From Pseudomonas putida NBRC 14164 (GTDB lineage Bacteria; Pseudomonadota; Gammaproteobacteria; Pseudomonadales; Pseudomonadaceae), in NCBI RefSeq assembly GCF_000412675.1, contig NC_021505.1, positions 3,714,501 through 3,778,500 of the forward strand: DNA of 64,000 nucleotides, written 5' to 3'. Of the stretch, positions 34,895-44,089 are shown one piece after another (positions within the stretch are counted from its first letter, which is position 1; each line of letters opens with the position of its first letter). A program made the position numbers and the translations under genes. The notes beneath the pieces were generated by a model, which was not told the origin of the DNA, made no database searches, and saw nothing but the letters and a program-made list of their open reading frames with translations.

Positions 34895-34999
34895 ACTGGC
34901 CTCATCGCCGGCAAGCCAGCTCCCACAGGGACTGCACAGGTTCCGGGCCCACGCCATATTTGTGGGAGCCGCCTTGTGTCACGAGAGCGGCGCGCTGCG
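34895..34999. repeat. REP elements (mixed pair)
   Basis: One CGCCGGCAAGCCAGCTCCCA-type element followed by a TGTGGGAGCCGCCTTGTGTC-type element, so the two halves are of different REP subtypes. Located after the pirin gene. Confidence 0.65.
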
Positions 35000-35115
35000 C
35001 ACCCGACTGTCGACAAGCACCTCCCAAACCCGCTGAACATTGGCGCCATCGGCCACCCTGCACTAGCGTTGTGCTACCAGCCAGCCCCAACGTTCATGCG
35101 GAGCCCTCACCCATC

Positions 35116-37887
35116 ATGCCGGACCTGCGCCCGAACCCAACGCTGCGCCTGGAGTACCGTGCCGACCAGCCGATTCACCACGCCTTCCTCGAACAGGCCG
35201 GCCGCTGCCCGGATGCCACCGCCATCCTTGCCCGGCACAGCAGCTGCAGCTATGCCCAACTGGCGCAGATAAGCCAGGGCATTGCCGCGTATCTGGTAGA
35301 AAACGCTGCCAGTGGTACCGATCGTGTGGTCATCGTCGCCAGCCGCAGCGCCGCCCTGGTGTACGCCATGCTCGGCTGCCTGCGTGCCGGCCTGGCCTTT
35401 ACCGTGGCCGACGCTGCATACCCTCCCGTGCGCATCGGGCAGATCATCCGTACACTGGCGCCTGCCGTGGTCCTGCGCTGTGGCGAGGCCCCCCTCGACG
35501 TCTCCGGTCCCATTGTGGTTACGGTGCCGGAAGCCCCCGCCGAGGCACTGCAAGCTTTTCCCTGGCAACAGGTCGCGCTGCCCATCGTCAACCCCGAGCA
35601 ACCGGCGTACATCACCTTCACCTCGGGCAGCACCGGTGAACCCAAGGGTATCGTTACTCACCACGCGCCCCTGGTGCACTTCATCGACTGGCATGTGCGC
35701 CAGCATGGCTTTACCCAGGCTGATACTTTCTCCCTGCTTTCCGGTCTGGGCCACGACCCGGTGTACCGCGACGTGTTCACGCCCCTGTCGATTGGCGCGA
35801 CCATCGCCTGCCCCGCCCAGCCGACCCTGACCGACCCGTCACAGCTGGCAGCCTGGATTCAACAGCACGGCGTGAGCGTAATCCACCTCACCCCGCCGCT
35901 GGGCAAGCTGATCGAGACCGGCGCACACATGAATGGCCAGGTACTCGATCAACTGCGCTACCTGTTCTGGGGCGGCGATGCGCTCAGCCCGGCGCTGTAC
36001 CAGCAGATCCGCGCCATTGCGCCCTGCGCTGTCAGTGTCAACTTCTATGGCACCACGGAAACGCCACAAGCCATGGCCTTCCATACCCTCTCCCCTGACG
36101 GGGACAGTTCACGGGTGCCCTTGGGCAAAGGTATCGCCAATGCGCAGTTGCTGGTGGTCAACGCGGCCAACCAGCTGGTCAGCGTGGGCGAAACCGGTGA
36201 AATCCTCATCCGCAGCCCCTATCTGTCGCAGGGTTACTGGGGCGACACGGCGCTGACCGAGGCCAAGTTCATCGTCAACCCGTTCACCGGGGACGCAGGC
36301 GACCGCTGTTACCGCACCGGTGACCTGGGCACCTACCTGGCCGATGGCAGCGCCAGTTTCCTGGGGCGCGGTGACAGCCAGGTGAAAATCCGTGGCCACC
36401 GCATCGAGCTGGCGGAAATCGAGAATGCCATCACCCGTCACCCCCACATCGGCCAATGCGTGGTCGTGGCCAACCACGACAGCGCGTCGATCCGGCTGGT
36501 GGCCTATTGCGTTGGTCAAAAGCCCACCAGCGCCGATGAACTGCGCCAGGCGCTCGCCGGCCAGCTGCCGGACTACATGGTGCCAGCGCTGTTCATGTTC
36601 CTCGAGGCCCTGCCGCTCACCCCTAACGGCAAAGTGGACAAACGCGCCTTGCCTGCGCCATTTGACGACAGCGCCAGCCTTCCCTTGTCCCCCTTGGCGG
36701 AAAAACTGAGCACGGCCTGGGCGCGCATCCTCCAGGTACCGCGCCTGGACGCCAGGTTGAGCTTTGTCGAACTGGGCGGCGACTCGCTGTCGTTCGTGCA
36801 AGCCTCGCGGGTGCTGGAGGAGCTGATCGGCCACCTGCCACAGCGCTGGGAAACGCTGCCGGTGTGCCAGCTGGCCGAGCTGAATGCGCCCCCGAAAAGC
36901 GCGTGGCGGGTGATGGAGATGCCGGTGTTCGTGCGGATGCTGGCCATCATCCTGATCGTGGTCGGCCACCTGAGCGAGTTCGACCATTGGTTGATCGTCG
37001 GCGAAACATCGGTGCTGTTCCTGGTCTCCGGCATCAGCCTGGCGCGGTTCCAGCTCAAAGCCATCGAAGAGCGTGGCGATGCGCGCACGCTGCTCAGGTC
37101 GCTGACGGCCATCGTGGTGCCCACACTGCTGTACACCGCGCTGATCCAGCTGGTGTTCGACCGGTTGCACTGGCAATCGCTGCTGCTGGTGTCCAACTGG
37201 TTCCCGGCCAGCGAGGTCAGCCTGTTCAATTACTGGTACATCGAAGTGCTGGTACAGATGATCCTGATCATCGGTGTGGTGCTGTCCATCAGGCGCGTGC
37301 GCCAAGCCGTCCTCGCCGACCCGTTCCGCTGCCTGATCATTGCGGCCTGTGCGCTGGTGGCGCTGGATGTGCTGCTCAGCCGCTTCGTGTTCGACGCCAG
37401 TGCGCTGCTCAACCGGGTACCGCAGCACTTTCTGGCGGTCATGGTGCTGGGCATGGCCGTGCACCATGCCGATACCACCGCGCGCAAGTGGGTGGCCAGC
37501 GCGGTGGCCGTGCTGGTGGTCGGCGAGCTGGACCTGATGGCGGTTGCCGGCGTTGGCTGGGAGGCTTTCTTGCGTTATATCGATATCGCCCTGCCGGCGA
37601 TGCTGGCCCTTATCTGGGTCCGCTCGGTGCCAGTGCCCGCCCTGGTTGCACGGGGAGGTGCGGTCATTGCATCGTCAACCTTGTTCATCTACCTGACGCA
37701 TTTCCAGTTCCAGTCGCTGGCGGACCATGTTTTCAGGCATCCGCTGTTCGAGGTCGCCCTGGCACTCGCCGGAGGGGTACTGGTGGGTTACTGCTGGAAC
37801 ACCCTGTTGCGTCTGCTGTTTACGCGATGGAACAAGCAAAACCAGGCGCGTGGAGCCGATGCGGCCGAGCGTGCTACCTCTGCTTGA
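35116..37887 (+). CDS. Adenylation domain - carrier domain - acyltransferase-3-like membrane fusion
   Basis: A 923-residue protein from ATG 35116. Residues about 1-510 form an amino-acid-type adenylation domain: YITFTSGSTGEPKG (A3, 165-178), NFYGTTE (A5, about 309), YRTGDL (A7), FLGRGDSQVKIRGHRIEL (A8) and NGKVDK (A10). GHDPVYRDVFTPL (about 212) is the specificity-loop form I know from Lys2-type domains. A carrier domain follows with the phosphopantetheine Ser557 in LGGDSLSF. Residues about 602-905 hold about ten membrane segments, opening with VRMLAIILIVVGHLSEF, the Arg and His pattern of acyltransferase-3 (OafA) proteins. There is no condensation or thioesterase domain. I infer transfer of an activated amino or hydroxy acid to a membrane or surface acceptor. 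Confidence 0.85.
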   Translation: MPDLRPNPTLRLEYRADQPIHHAFLEQAGRCPDATAILARHSSCSYAQLAQISQGIAAYLVENAASGTDRVVIVASRSAALVYAMLGCLRAGLAFTVADAAYPPVRIGQIIRTLAPAVVLRCGEAPLDVSGPIVVTVPEAPAEALQAFPWQQVALPIVNPEQPAYITFTSGSTGEPKGIVTHHAPLVHFIDWHVRQHGFTQADTFSLLSGLGHDPVYRDVFTPLSIGATIACPAQPTLTDPSQLAAWIQQHGVSVIHLTPPLGKLIETGAHMNGQVLDQLRYLFWGGDALSPALYQQIRAIAPCAVSVNFYGTTETPQAMAFHTLSPDGDSSRVPLGKGIANAQLLVVNAANQLVSVGETGEILIRSPYLSQGYWGDTALTEAKFIVNPFTGDAGDRCYRTGDLGTYLADGSASFLGRGDSQVKIRGHRIELAEIENAITRHPHIGQCVVVANHDSASIRLVAYCVGQKPTSADELRQALAGQLPDYMVPALFMFLEALPLTPNGKVDKRALPAPFDDSASLPLSPLAEKLSTAWARILQVPRLDARLSFVELGGDSLSFVQASRVLEELIGHLPQRWETLPVCQLAELNAPPKSAWRVMEMPVFVRMLAIILIVVGHLSEFDHWLIVGETSVLFLVSGISLARFQLKAIEERGDARTLLRSLTAIVVPTLLYTALIQLVFDRLHWQSLLLVSNWFPASEVSLFNYWYIEVLVQMILIIGVVLSIRRVRQAVLADPFRCLIIAACALVALDVLLSRFVFDASALLNRVPQHFLAVMVLGMAVHHADTTARKWVASAVAVLVVGELDLMAVAGVGWEAFLRYIDIALPAMLALIWVRSVPVPALVARGGAVIASSTLFIYLTHFQFQSLADHVFRHPLFEVALALAGGVLVGYCWNTLLRLLFTRWNKQNQARGADAAERATSA

Positions 37888-37938
37888 GCTGACTTGCCGG
37901 CAATGGCGCTGTGATTGCAAACCCTGAAATACTCTGCC

Positions 37939-37957
37939 TAAAATGCGAACCATTAAC
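37939..37957. promoter_or_regulatory. Fur-box-like sequence before the first FecI-type sigma gene
   Basis: TAAAATGCGAACCATTAAC matches the 19-base Fur consensus (GATAATGATAATCATTATC) at 13 of 19 positions by eye and lies 27 bases before the sigma start, where iron repression is expected. Confidence 0.6.
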
Positions 37958-37984
37958 ATTTGTAAACATTTTCAGGCGGCATGG

Positions 37985-38515
37985 ATGAGCATCCCGGATA
38001 TAGCTTTTACTTCTCAAGTCAGCCAGCTATACCGCGCCCAGAGCAAATGGTTGCATAACTGGCTGAAACCGCGGGTGAACTGCAGCCACCTGGCAGCAGA
38101 CCTTGTCCAGGATGTGTTCGTGCGTGTCATGTCTGCAGCCGACGCCGCCGCAAAGCTGGACGCCGTGCGCGAACCCAAAGGCTACCTGGCAACCATCGCT
38201 CGCCGCCTGATGATCGATCACCTACGCCGGCTGCACCTGGAAAGGGCCTGGCTACAGGTGCTCGCCGAGCAACCCGAAGCACTGGACATCTCACCTGAGC
38301 AACGCGTGGCGTTGCTGCAAACCTTGTTCGAGCTCGACGCCATGCTAGCCGCGCTCGGGCCCAAGGTACGTGAAGCGTTTTTGCTTTCGCAGATCGATGG
38401 CATGCCCTACAAACACATCGCCACCCAGCTGGGTATTTCCGAAGTCAGTGTGCGCCGCTACATTGCCAAGGCGGCCGAGCACTGCATGATCTACAGCCTT
38501 GGGCATGGTCACTGA
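37985..38515 (+). CDS. FecI-type ECF sigma factor (iron starvation group)
   Basis: A 176-residue sigma-70 ECF protein. I chose ATG 37985 (MSIPDIAFTSQVSQLY) over the upstream in-frame ATG because AGGCGG precedes it and conserved sequence starts there. Region 2 is AADLVQDVFVRVMSA with GYLATIARRLMIDHLRR; region 4 is VREAFLLSQIDGMPYKHIAT then LGISEVSVRRYIAKA. It should direct RNA polymerase to the TonB receptor gene at 39551 when the FecR partner signals siderophore binding. The next gene (fecR-like) starts 2 bases after its stop. A Fur-box-like sequence lies just upstream. Confidence 0.93.
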   Translation: MSIPDIAFTSQVSQLYRAQSKWLHNWLKPRVNCSHLAADLVQDVFVRVMSAADAAAKLDAVREPKGYLATIARRLMIDHLRRLHLERAWLQVLAEQPEALDISPEQRVALLQTLFELDAMLAALGPKVREAFLLSQIDGMPYKHIATQLGISEVSVRRYIAKAAEHCMIYSLGHGH

Positions 38516-38517
38516 GC

Positions 38518-39465
38518 ATGAACCTGAATGCCGAGCAACTGGCTTCATTGCGCCAGGCCGCGCACTGGTTCAGCCAGCTCAACAGCGGTGAGGTGCAGGC
38601 CAGTGATTACTCGGCCTGGCAACTGTGGCTGAATGCGACGCCGGTCAATGCCTGGGCCTGGCAGCAGGCAGAGCGCCTGCAAACGCGCATGGCAGCCAGC
38701 GAAAACCCGGCGTCTGCACGCGTACTGGCGCTGGCAGCCCACGGCCGCAACGCTAGCCGTCGGCGGGTGGTCAAGGCTGGCTTGATACTGCTGGGCGGCG
38801 GCGCGCTGGGCCTGGGGGGATACCGGGAGGTCAAGCAGTCTCCACTGCTGGCAGACGTGCGCACCGGCGTGGGCGAACAGCGTTCGCTGATGCTGAGCAA
38901 TGGCACTGCGTTGATGCTCAATACCGCCTCTGCAGTCGATGTGGATGACGGCCTCGGCCCTGCACGCTTGCTGCTGCGCCAAGGTGAAGTCATGGTCACG
39001 GTGCCAACTCGCGAGCATTGCACGGTCAGCACCCGAAACGGCACGGTCGAGGCAGGCGAAAGCCGCTTCGCCCTGCGTTTGTTCGATGACGGCAGCAGCC
39101 TGGAGGTATTTGCCCGGCAGGCGCGTGTAACCCTGAGCTCGGGCCAGACCCTGCTGGTAAACAGCGGCGAGCGCTGTCGGTTCAACGACCAGGGCTTCGC
39201 CGCGCTGGAAACCGTCCCCTTGGCCGCAGATGCGTGGGGCCGGGGGTTGCTGATCGCCAATGACCAGCGCCTCGACGCGTTCATCAGCAACCTTTCACGC
39301 TACCGCCCGGGCTGGCTGCGCTGCACGCCAGCCGTGGCAGGCCTGCGCATTAGCGGCACCTACCGGCTCGACGATACCGACCAGATCCTGCGCGCGCTGA
39401 CCACGTCACTGCCGGTGCAGGTCCAGGTGCGTACGCGTTTCTGGGTCACCATCACGGCGGCGTAA
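38518..39465 (+). CDS. FecR-type anti-sigma/sigma regulator
   Basis: A 315-residue inner-membrane signal protein. The cytosolic N-terminus has the FecR start pattern (ASLRQAAHWFSQLNSGEV, then YSAWQLWLNATPVNAWAWQQ), one membrane segment lies at about 85-103 (AGLILLGGGALGLGGY), and the periplasmic part contains DVRTGVGEQRSLMLSNGTAL. The C-terminal ~80 residues (FISNLSRYRPGWLRCTPAVA) form the STN-like domain that contacts the receptor. It starts 2 bases after the sigma gene, ensuring balanced synthesis. It passes the ferric-siderophore signal from the receptor at 39551 to the sigma factor. Confidence 0.93.
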   Translation: MNLNAEQLASLRQAAHWFSQLNSGEVQASDYSAWQLWLNATPVNAWAWQQAERLQTRMAASENPASARVLALAAHGRNASRRRVVKAGLILLGGGALGLGGYREVKQSPLLADVRTGVGEQRSLMLSNGTALMLNTASAVDVDDGLGPARLLLRQGEVMVTVPTREHCTVSTRNGTVEAGESRFALRLFDDGSSLEVFARQARVTLSSGQTLLVNSGERCRFNDQGFAALETVPLAADAWGRGLLIANDQRLDAFISNLSRYRPGWLRCTPAVAGLRISGTYRLDDTDQILRALTTSLPVQVQVRTRFWVTITAA

Positions 39466-39498
39466 AAAAAATGCTGGGCGCCTGATCACTTTGCCAGG

Positions 39499-39525
39499 GG
39501 TTATCCGACTCATAGGTATCCCGAC
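39499..39525 (+). promoter_or_regulatory. Putative FecI-type ECF promoter of the first TonB receptor gene
   Basis: GGTTATC (39499-39505), 16 bases, then CGAC of CGACTTTTA (39522-). The same -35/-10-like pair with the same 16-base spacing lies before the second receptor gene (47208-47182). The ATG is 26 bases after the -10-like element. Confidence 0.6.
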
Positions 39526-39550
39526 TTTTACCTATCAGAGAAACGCGACG

Positions 39551-42001
39551 ATGACCTGCCGCTTCAACCCCAGGCCTTTCACTGCGCCAGGCCTGCGCAC
39601 CTGCCTGTTACTGACTGCACTGCTAGCGGGGCCTGGCGCTGCCAGCGCCGCGCAAGCCCATGACTACCACCTGCCGCAGGGCGACCTTGGCGAAACGCTG
39701 ACCCAGTTCGCTGCTGAGTCTGGCATCGTGCTGTCGTTCGACACCCACTGGACGCGCGGTAAACGTTCGCCTGCGCTTGAGGGGCGCTATGACGTCGACC
39801 AAGCCTTGCAGATTCTGCTCAGTGGCACCGGGTTGCAGGCTACCCGGGAAAGCGACGGGCGCTATTCGCTGCTGTCAAGCACCCAACAGGGCGATGCCTT
39901 GGAGTTAGCCCCCAGCCGCGTCGATGCCCTGGGGCTGGGTAACGTCACCGAGGGTACCGGCGCCTACACCACCGGCGGTTCTACCAGCGCAACCAAGCTG
40001 CCGCTGACCCTGCGCGAAACGCCGCAGTCGGTCAGCGTGATCACCCGCCAGGTGATCGACGACCATGGCTCGCAAGACATCGGCGACGTGCTGCGCAACA
40101 CGCCCGGGGTTTCGGTTCAGGCTTACGACAGCGAACGCATGGAGTACTCCGCCCGCGGGTTTGCCATTACCAACTACCAGTACGATGGCATCAACACCAT
40201 CTACGACGGCGTCTACGATGAGGGCGTGACCCACGTCGACATGGCCGCCTATGACCGCATCGAAGTCATCAAGGGTGCGACCGGCCTGATGACCGGCTCT
40301 GGCGACCCCTCTGCGACGGTCAACCTGGTGCGCAAGAAGCCCACTCAAGACTTCAAGGCGTCGATCACCGCCAGTGCAGGGTCCTGGGACAACTACCGTA
40401 CCGAAGGTGATATTTCGGGTTCGCTCAACGACAGCGGTAGCGTGCGTGGCCGCCTGGTGGGTGCCTACCAGGACCGCAAGTCGTACCTGGACCACTACAA
40501 GCAGAAAAAGGATGTCTACTACGGCATTCTTGAAGCCGACCTGACGCCAGACACCCTGCTCACCTTCGGCATCGACAACCAGGCCACCACCCCGCGCGGG
40601 TCGTCCTGGACAGGTAACCCGACTTACTTTTCCGACGGCAGCCGCACCGATTTCTCGCGTTCGCACAACCCGGCGGCAGACTGGAGCCGCCGCGACTTCC
40701 AGTCCACCACCTACTTCACCTCACTGGAGCAGGCCCTGGCCAACGACTGGAAAGTCAAGCTCAGCCTCAGCCACATGATCAGCGATCATGACACGCGCCT
40801 GGCGTCCGCCAGCGGCGGCAACCCGGACCCGGCGACCGGCGAGGGCATGTTCCTGTACTGGGGGCGCTGGGAGGGTCACCGCGTGCAGAACACCGCAGAC
40901 GTGAATGTCTCCGGCCCGTTCACCCTGTTCGGCCGCGAGAACGACCTGGTGGCAGGCTTCATGACCTCTCATTCGAAGCAGACCGGCGATACCTACGACG
41001 GCAGCGCGTTCGCCATGGTGCCCGGCTCCATCTTCGACTGGAATGGCAAACTGCCGGAACAGAACTTCCCGAAAAACGGCGACTACACCACCACGCAAAG
41101 CCAGAACGGCGCCTACGTGGCCACCCGCCTGAGGCCGACCGACAAGCTTTCGCTCATCCTCGGCACCCGGGTCAGCACCTTCAAGTACAACGATGATCAG
41201 GACTATTACCCAACGTCTTCGTTGAGCGACACCCACGCAAGCTACAAGGAACACGGTGTGGTCACCCCTTATGCGGGCGTGGTCTATGACCTGGACGACA
41301 CCTACTCGGTGTATGCCAGCTACACGTCGATCTATCAGCCGCAGGTTTACAAGGACATCAACGGCGCCACCCTCGCCCCCGTCGAAGGTGACGGCTATGA
41401 AGCCGGGCTGAAGGCTGCCTGGTTCGACGGCAGGCTGAACGGCACCCTGGCGTTCTTCCGCATCGAGCAAGACAACGTCGCCTCCAACATCGGAACCAAC
41501 CCGGTGACCAACGAAGGTATCTACAAGGCCATCGACGGTGCCACCACCAAGGGCGTCGAACTGGAGCTGGCCGGCGAACTGGCCCCCGGCTGGAACGTCA
41601 CCGCCGGCTACACCTACGCCCGTACCCGCGACGCCGACGACCAACGGATTTTCGGCTTCCCTCTGGCAACCACCAAGCCTGAGCACGTAGTGCGGCTGTT
41701 CAACACCTACCGCCTGCCTGGCGCATTCGACCAGGTGACCGTGGGCGGTGGGCTGCGCTGGCAGAGCGGCTTCTACGGCAACATCTACAGCCCGATCGCC
41801 AACGACTACACCCGCATCAAACAAGGCGGCTACACCCTGGTGGACCTGATGGCCCGCTATCAGTACAGCGAGCACCTGAGCTTCACGGTCAATGCCAACA
41901 ACGTGTTCGACAAGGTCTACCTGACCGGGCTTGGCAACTTCGATACCACGTACTACGGCGAGCCACGCAACATGATGGTGACGACGCGCTGGGACTTCTA
42001 G
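39551..42001 (+). CDS. TonB-dependent siderophore receptor with signalling (STN) domain
   Basis: An 816-residue outer-membrane receptor. Signal peptide to about residue 36 (LLLTALLAGPGAASAAQA), then an STN signalling domain (YHLPQGDLGETLTQFAAESG to about 115). The plug starts with TLRETPQSVSVITRQVIDDH and includes AYDRIEVIKGATGLMTGSGD. The 22-strand barrel ends in VTTRWDF with the C-terminal Phe. The sequence is of the TonB-siderophore (FpvA-like) subgroup, so a ferric siderophore such as a pyoverdine or hydroxamate is expected; the exact ligand is unknown. It completes a sigma-FecR-receptor signalling set. The ATG at 39551 is used because the signal peptide starts there. Confidence 0.92.
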   Translation: MTCRFNPRPFTAPGLRTCLLLTALLAGPGAASAAQAHDYHLPQGDLGETLTQFAAESGIVLSFDTHWTRGKRSPALEGRYDVDQALQILLSGTGLQATRESDGRYSLLSSTQQGDALELAPSRVDALGLGNVTEGTGAYTTGGSTSATKLPLTLRETPQSVSVITRQVIDDHGSQDIGDVLRNTPGVSVQAYDSERMEYSARGFAITNYQYDGINTIYDGVYDEGVTHVDMAAYDRIEVIKGATGLMTGSGDPSATVNLVRKKPTQDFKASITASAGSWDNYRTEGDISGSLNDSGSVRGRLVGAYQDRKSYLDHYKQKKDVYYGILEADLTPDTLLTFGIDNQATTPRGSSWTGNPTYFSDGSRTDFSRSHNPAADWSRRDFQSTTYFTSLEQALANDWKVKLSLSHMISDHDTRLASASGGNPDPATGEGMFLYWGRWEGHRVQNTADVNVSGPFTLFGRENDLVAGFMTSHSKQTGDTYDGSAFAMVPGSIFDWNGKLPEQNFPKNGDYTTTQSQNGAYVATRLRPTDKLSLILGTRVSTFKYNDDQDYYPTSSLSDTHASYKEHGVVTPYAGVVYDLDDTYSVYASYTSIYQPQVYKDINGATLAPVEGDGYEAGLKAAWFDGRLNGTLAFFRIEQDNVASNIGTNPVTNEGIYKAIDGATTKGVELELAGELAPGWNVTAGYTYARTRDADDQRIFGFPLATTKPEHVVRLFNTYRLPGAFDQVTVGGGLRWQSGFYGNIYSPIANDYTRIKQGGYTLVDLMARYQYSEHLSFTVNANNVFDKVYLTGLGNFDTTYYGEPRNMMVTTRWDF

Positions 42002-42024
42002 AGCTACTGCCTTGTGCTGCCCGT

Positions 42025-42133
42025 CCTGGCCTCATCGCCGGCAAGCCAGCTCCCACAAGAACCGCGCAGGACTTGAGACCTGCGCTGGGCCTGTGGGAGC
42101 TGGCTTGCCGGCGATGGGCCGCAAAGCGGCCCT
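42025..42133. repeat. Paired REP palindrome
   Basis: Inverted CGCCGGCAAGCCAGCTCCCA-type elements between the convergent receptor and transglutaminase/DUF3857 genes. Confidence 0.8.
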
Positions 42134-42159
42134 GATTGCTTGACCGGCCGGTGTCAGAG

Positions 42160-44010
42160 CTACCCTGCCTGCACGATGATCTGGCTTTGCAGGTCGCGGA
42201 TCATTGCCTCCAGCGCCGGTTTCATGGCCGTAAAGTCCTCCGGCGAGCAGACTACATCCGGGTGGCTGAACTTGAAACGCCGCTCCACCAACACTGCGTT
42301 GCCCTCTTGGGAATAACGCGCACTGTAGTCGACATTGCCGTCATGCAGCTTCACAGGTTTCGGGATTGCCAGCACGTTGACCTGGGCGGGGAACTCGAAG
42401 CGCGAGGTCTCCACCGTGTCGTTGCCAATGCACACGAAGCTCTGGCTGCGTTCCTTCTCCAGGGTGAAGCTGTAGACGTTCTGCGAGATACCGCCCGCCA
42501 GGCTGGTAAGGGTCGCCACACCCACCGGCCCCGGCAGGTTGACCAGGTTTTCCGTGTGCCCATCCACATTGCTGACAAAGTCGCCGTTGGCGGTGGGCGG
42601 CTCGATCTTGATCGAACCACTGCCACGCTGCCCATAGGCGGCCAGCACCCTTTCGACCAGCATTTCCCGGTCTTCCGGTTTCATCAACTTCAAGCCGAAG
42701 CGGCTCATCTCGCTGGCCCAGCCCTTCACCGTCGAAACATTGGTGAAGTCGGCACCACCATCGGTCTTGACCTTGAACAGCAAGTCACTGGAAACCTGGT
42801 TCAGTTGCATGGCCGGGGTTTTGCCAAACTCACCAGTGGCAGTCAGCAGCACTCGCTTGTTCAGCACGGTCAACGGCAGGTAACCGGCAGCAACCGATGG
42901 GTCAGTCGAGTCCAGGTACAAGTCCAGGCCCGGCACATAGGTGATGACATGGTTCAGCACACCCAAGGTCGGCACTTTGGGGAACACATAGGCAGTGCCC
43001 TGGTTCACCAGCGCCGGGGTGCTCTTGATGCCTGCCGCGCCCAGCAGCGCCTCCAGCAGCGCAACATGGTCCTTGCAGTCCCCGTAGCGGTTGTCCAGTA
43101 CGGTTTGCGCGGCATGCGGTACCACCCCGCCAGCGCCAACGTACACCGCCACATAGCGGATGTTCTCGCGTACCCAGTCACTGAGGGTCAGCGCCTTTTC
43201 CCGCGCGGTGGGCAAGCCGGCCGTCAGGCGCTTCGCCAGTTCACTGATCTGCGGAGTGACCTCGACCGTGGCCCTGGCCTGGTAGGCCTGGGCGAAGTCC
43301 TTGAAGCCGGAGAACGTCGAAACCGCCAGGTAGTGGCCGTAGTCCAGGTACGACACTGCACCTGTCTCGATCCGCGCCCGCGCCGCCGGTACATAGTCCC
43401 AGCGATACACCGTGCGCCCTTCCCCGCTGGCGGGTGACGACGCCTTGAAACCACGGGCATCGGCCTGCAGCGGCATGCCCTGGGGCAGGTCGTAGGTCAG
43501 CGAAAACTGCCCGACCGGGTAGAACTGCGGCACGGTGATGTCTTCGAACTGCCCAGGGAAAAGCGGCGTAGCGCGGTTACGTTGATAACGCAGCACCAGC
43601 CGGTCCCCCACCGCAACCTCGGGGAAGATGACCACCTTGTTGACCGAGTCCTGGAACATCGGCGCCTGCGCAGAAGCCTGCTCCTGCTGCTCCTTGATGT
43701 GCGCGGCATCCACCTGCACTTTGCGGCCGTCGGGCTTTTGCGTGTAGGCCTCGACCACCTCCAGCGTCTCCAGCGAACGGTTGTAGCTTATCGGGTGCTG
43801 GGCATTGGTCTTGATGGCGCGTTCTTCGTTGATCAGCATGACGCTGTCGACATCAAGACGGAAGCTGCCGTCCTTCTGCACGACGAACGTCTGCGCGACC
43901 TTTTCCAGGGTGATTGAACGGTCGATACCATCGGTAAAGGCGTGGGCAAGGCCCGCCCAGAGCATTGTGACAGGCAGCAGAACAGCTGCCAGGTATGGCT
44001 TTTTAAGCAT
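42160..44010 (-). CDS. DUF3857/transglutaminase-like periplasmic protein
   Basis: A 616-residue protein with a signal peptide (AAVLLPVTMLWAGLAHA, cleaved about residue 24). Residues 25-230 match the DUF3857 beta domain (QTFVVQKDGSFRLDVDSVML). A transglutaminase-like domain follows at about 240-400, with Cys312 in RYGDCKDHVALLEALL, His in GVLNHVITYVPG and Asp in DLYLDSTDPS, the Cys-His-Asp triad. The C-terminus is a DUF3858-like beta region. The family is secreted or periplasmic with unknown substrate; peptide cleavage or crosslinking is possible. It is convergent with the first receptor gene, and is flanked by iron genes but no iron link is visible. Confidence 0.88.
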   Translation of the reverse strand: MLKKPYLAAVLLPVTMLWAGLAHAFTDGIDRSITLEKVAQTFVVQKDGSFRLDVDSVMLINEERAIKTNAQHPISYNRSLETLEVVEAYTQKPDGRKVQVDAAHIKEQQEQASAQAPMFQDSVNKVVIFPEVAVGDRLVLRYQRNRATPLFPGQFEDITVPQFYPVGQFSLTYDLPQGMPLQADARGFKASSPASGEGRTVYRWDYVPAARARIETGAVSYLDYGHYLAVSTFSGFKDFAQAYQARATVEVTPQISELAKRLTAGLPTAREKALTLSDWVRENIRYVAVYVGAGGVVPHAAQTVLDNRYGDCKDHVALLEALLGAAGIKSTPALVNQGTAYVFPKVPTLGVLNHVITYVPGLDLYLDSTDPSVAAGYLPLTVLNKRVLLTATGEFGKTPAMQLNQVSSDLLFKVKTDGGADFTNVSTVKGWASEMSRFGLKLMKPEDREMLVERVLAAYGQRGSGSIKIEPPTANGDFVSNVDGHTENLVNLPGPVGVATLTSLAGGISQNVYSFTLEKERSQSFVCIGNDTVETSRFEFPAQVNVLAIPKPVKLHDGNVDYSARYSQEGNAVLVERRFKFSHPDVVCSPEDFTAMKPALEAMIRDLQSQIIVQAG

Positions 44011-44089
44011 GGAGATCCTTCTCGATCAGCGGAATGCAATCGACAATGATACGCATTGGCGCCGCATGATGGCAAAGTGACAATAGTCT

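Noticed and set aside
42136..43437. Open frame of 433 codons antisense to the DUF3857/transglutaminase gene
   Set aside because: The minus-strand protein has a signal peptide and catalytic triad; the antisense frame has no recognisable fold.
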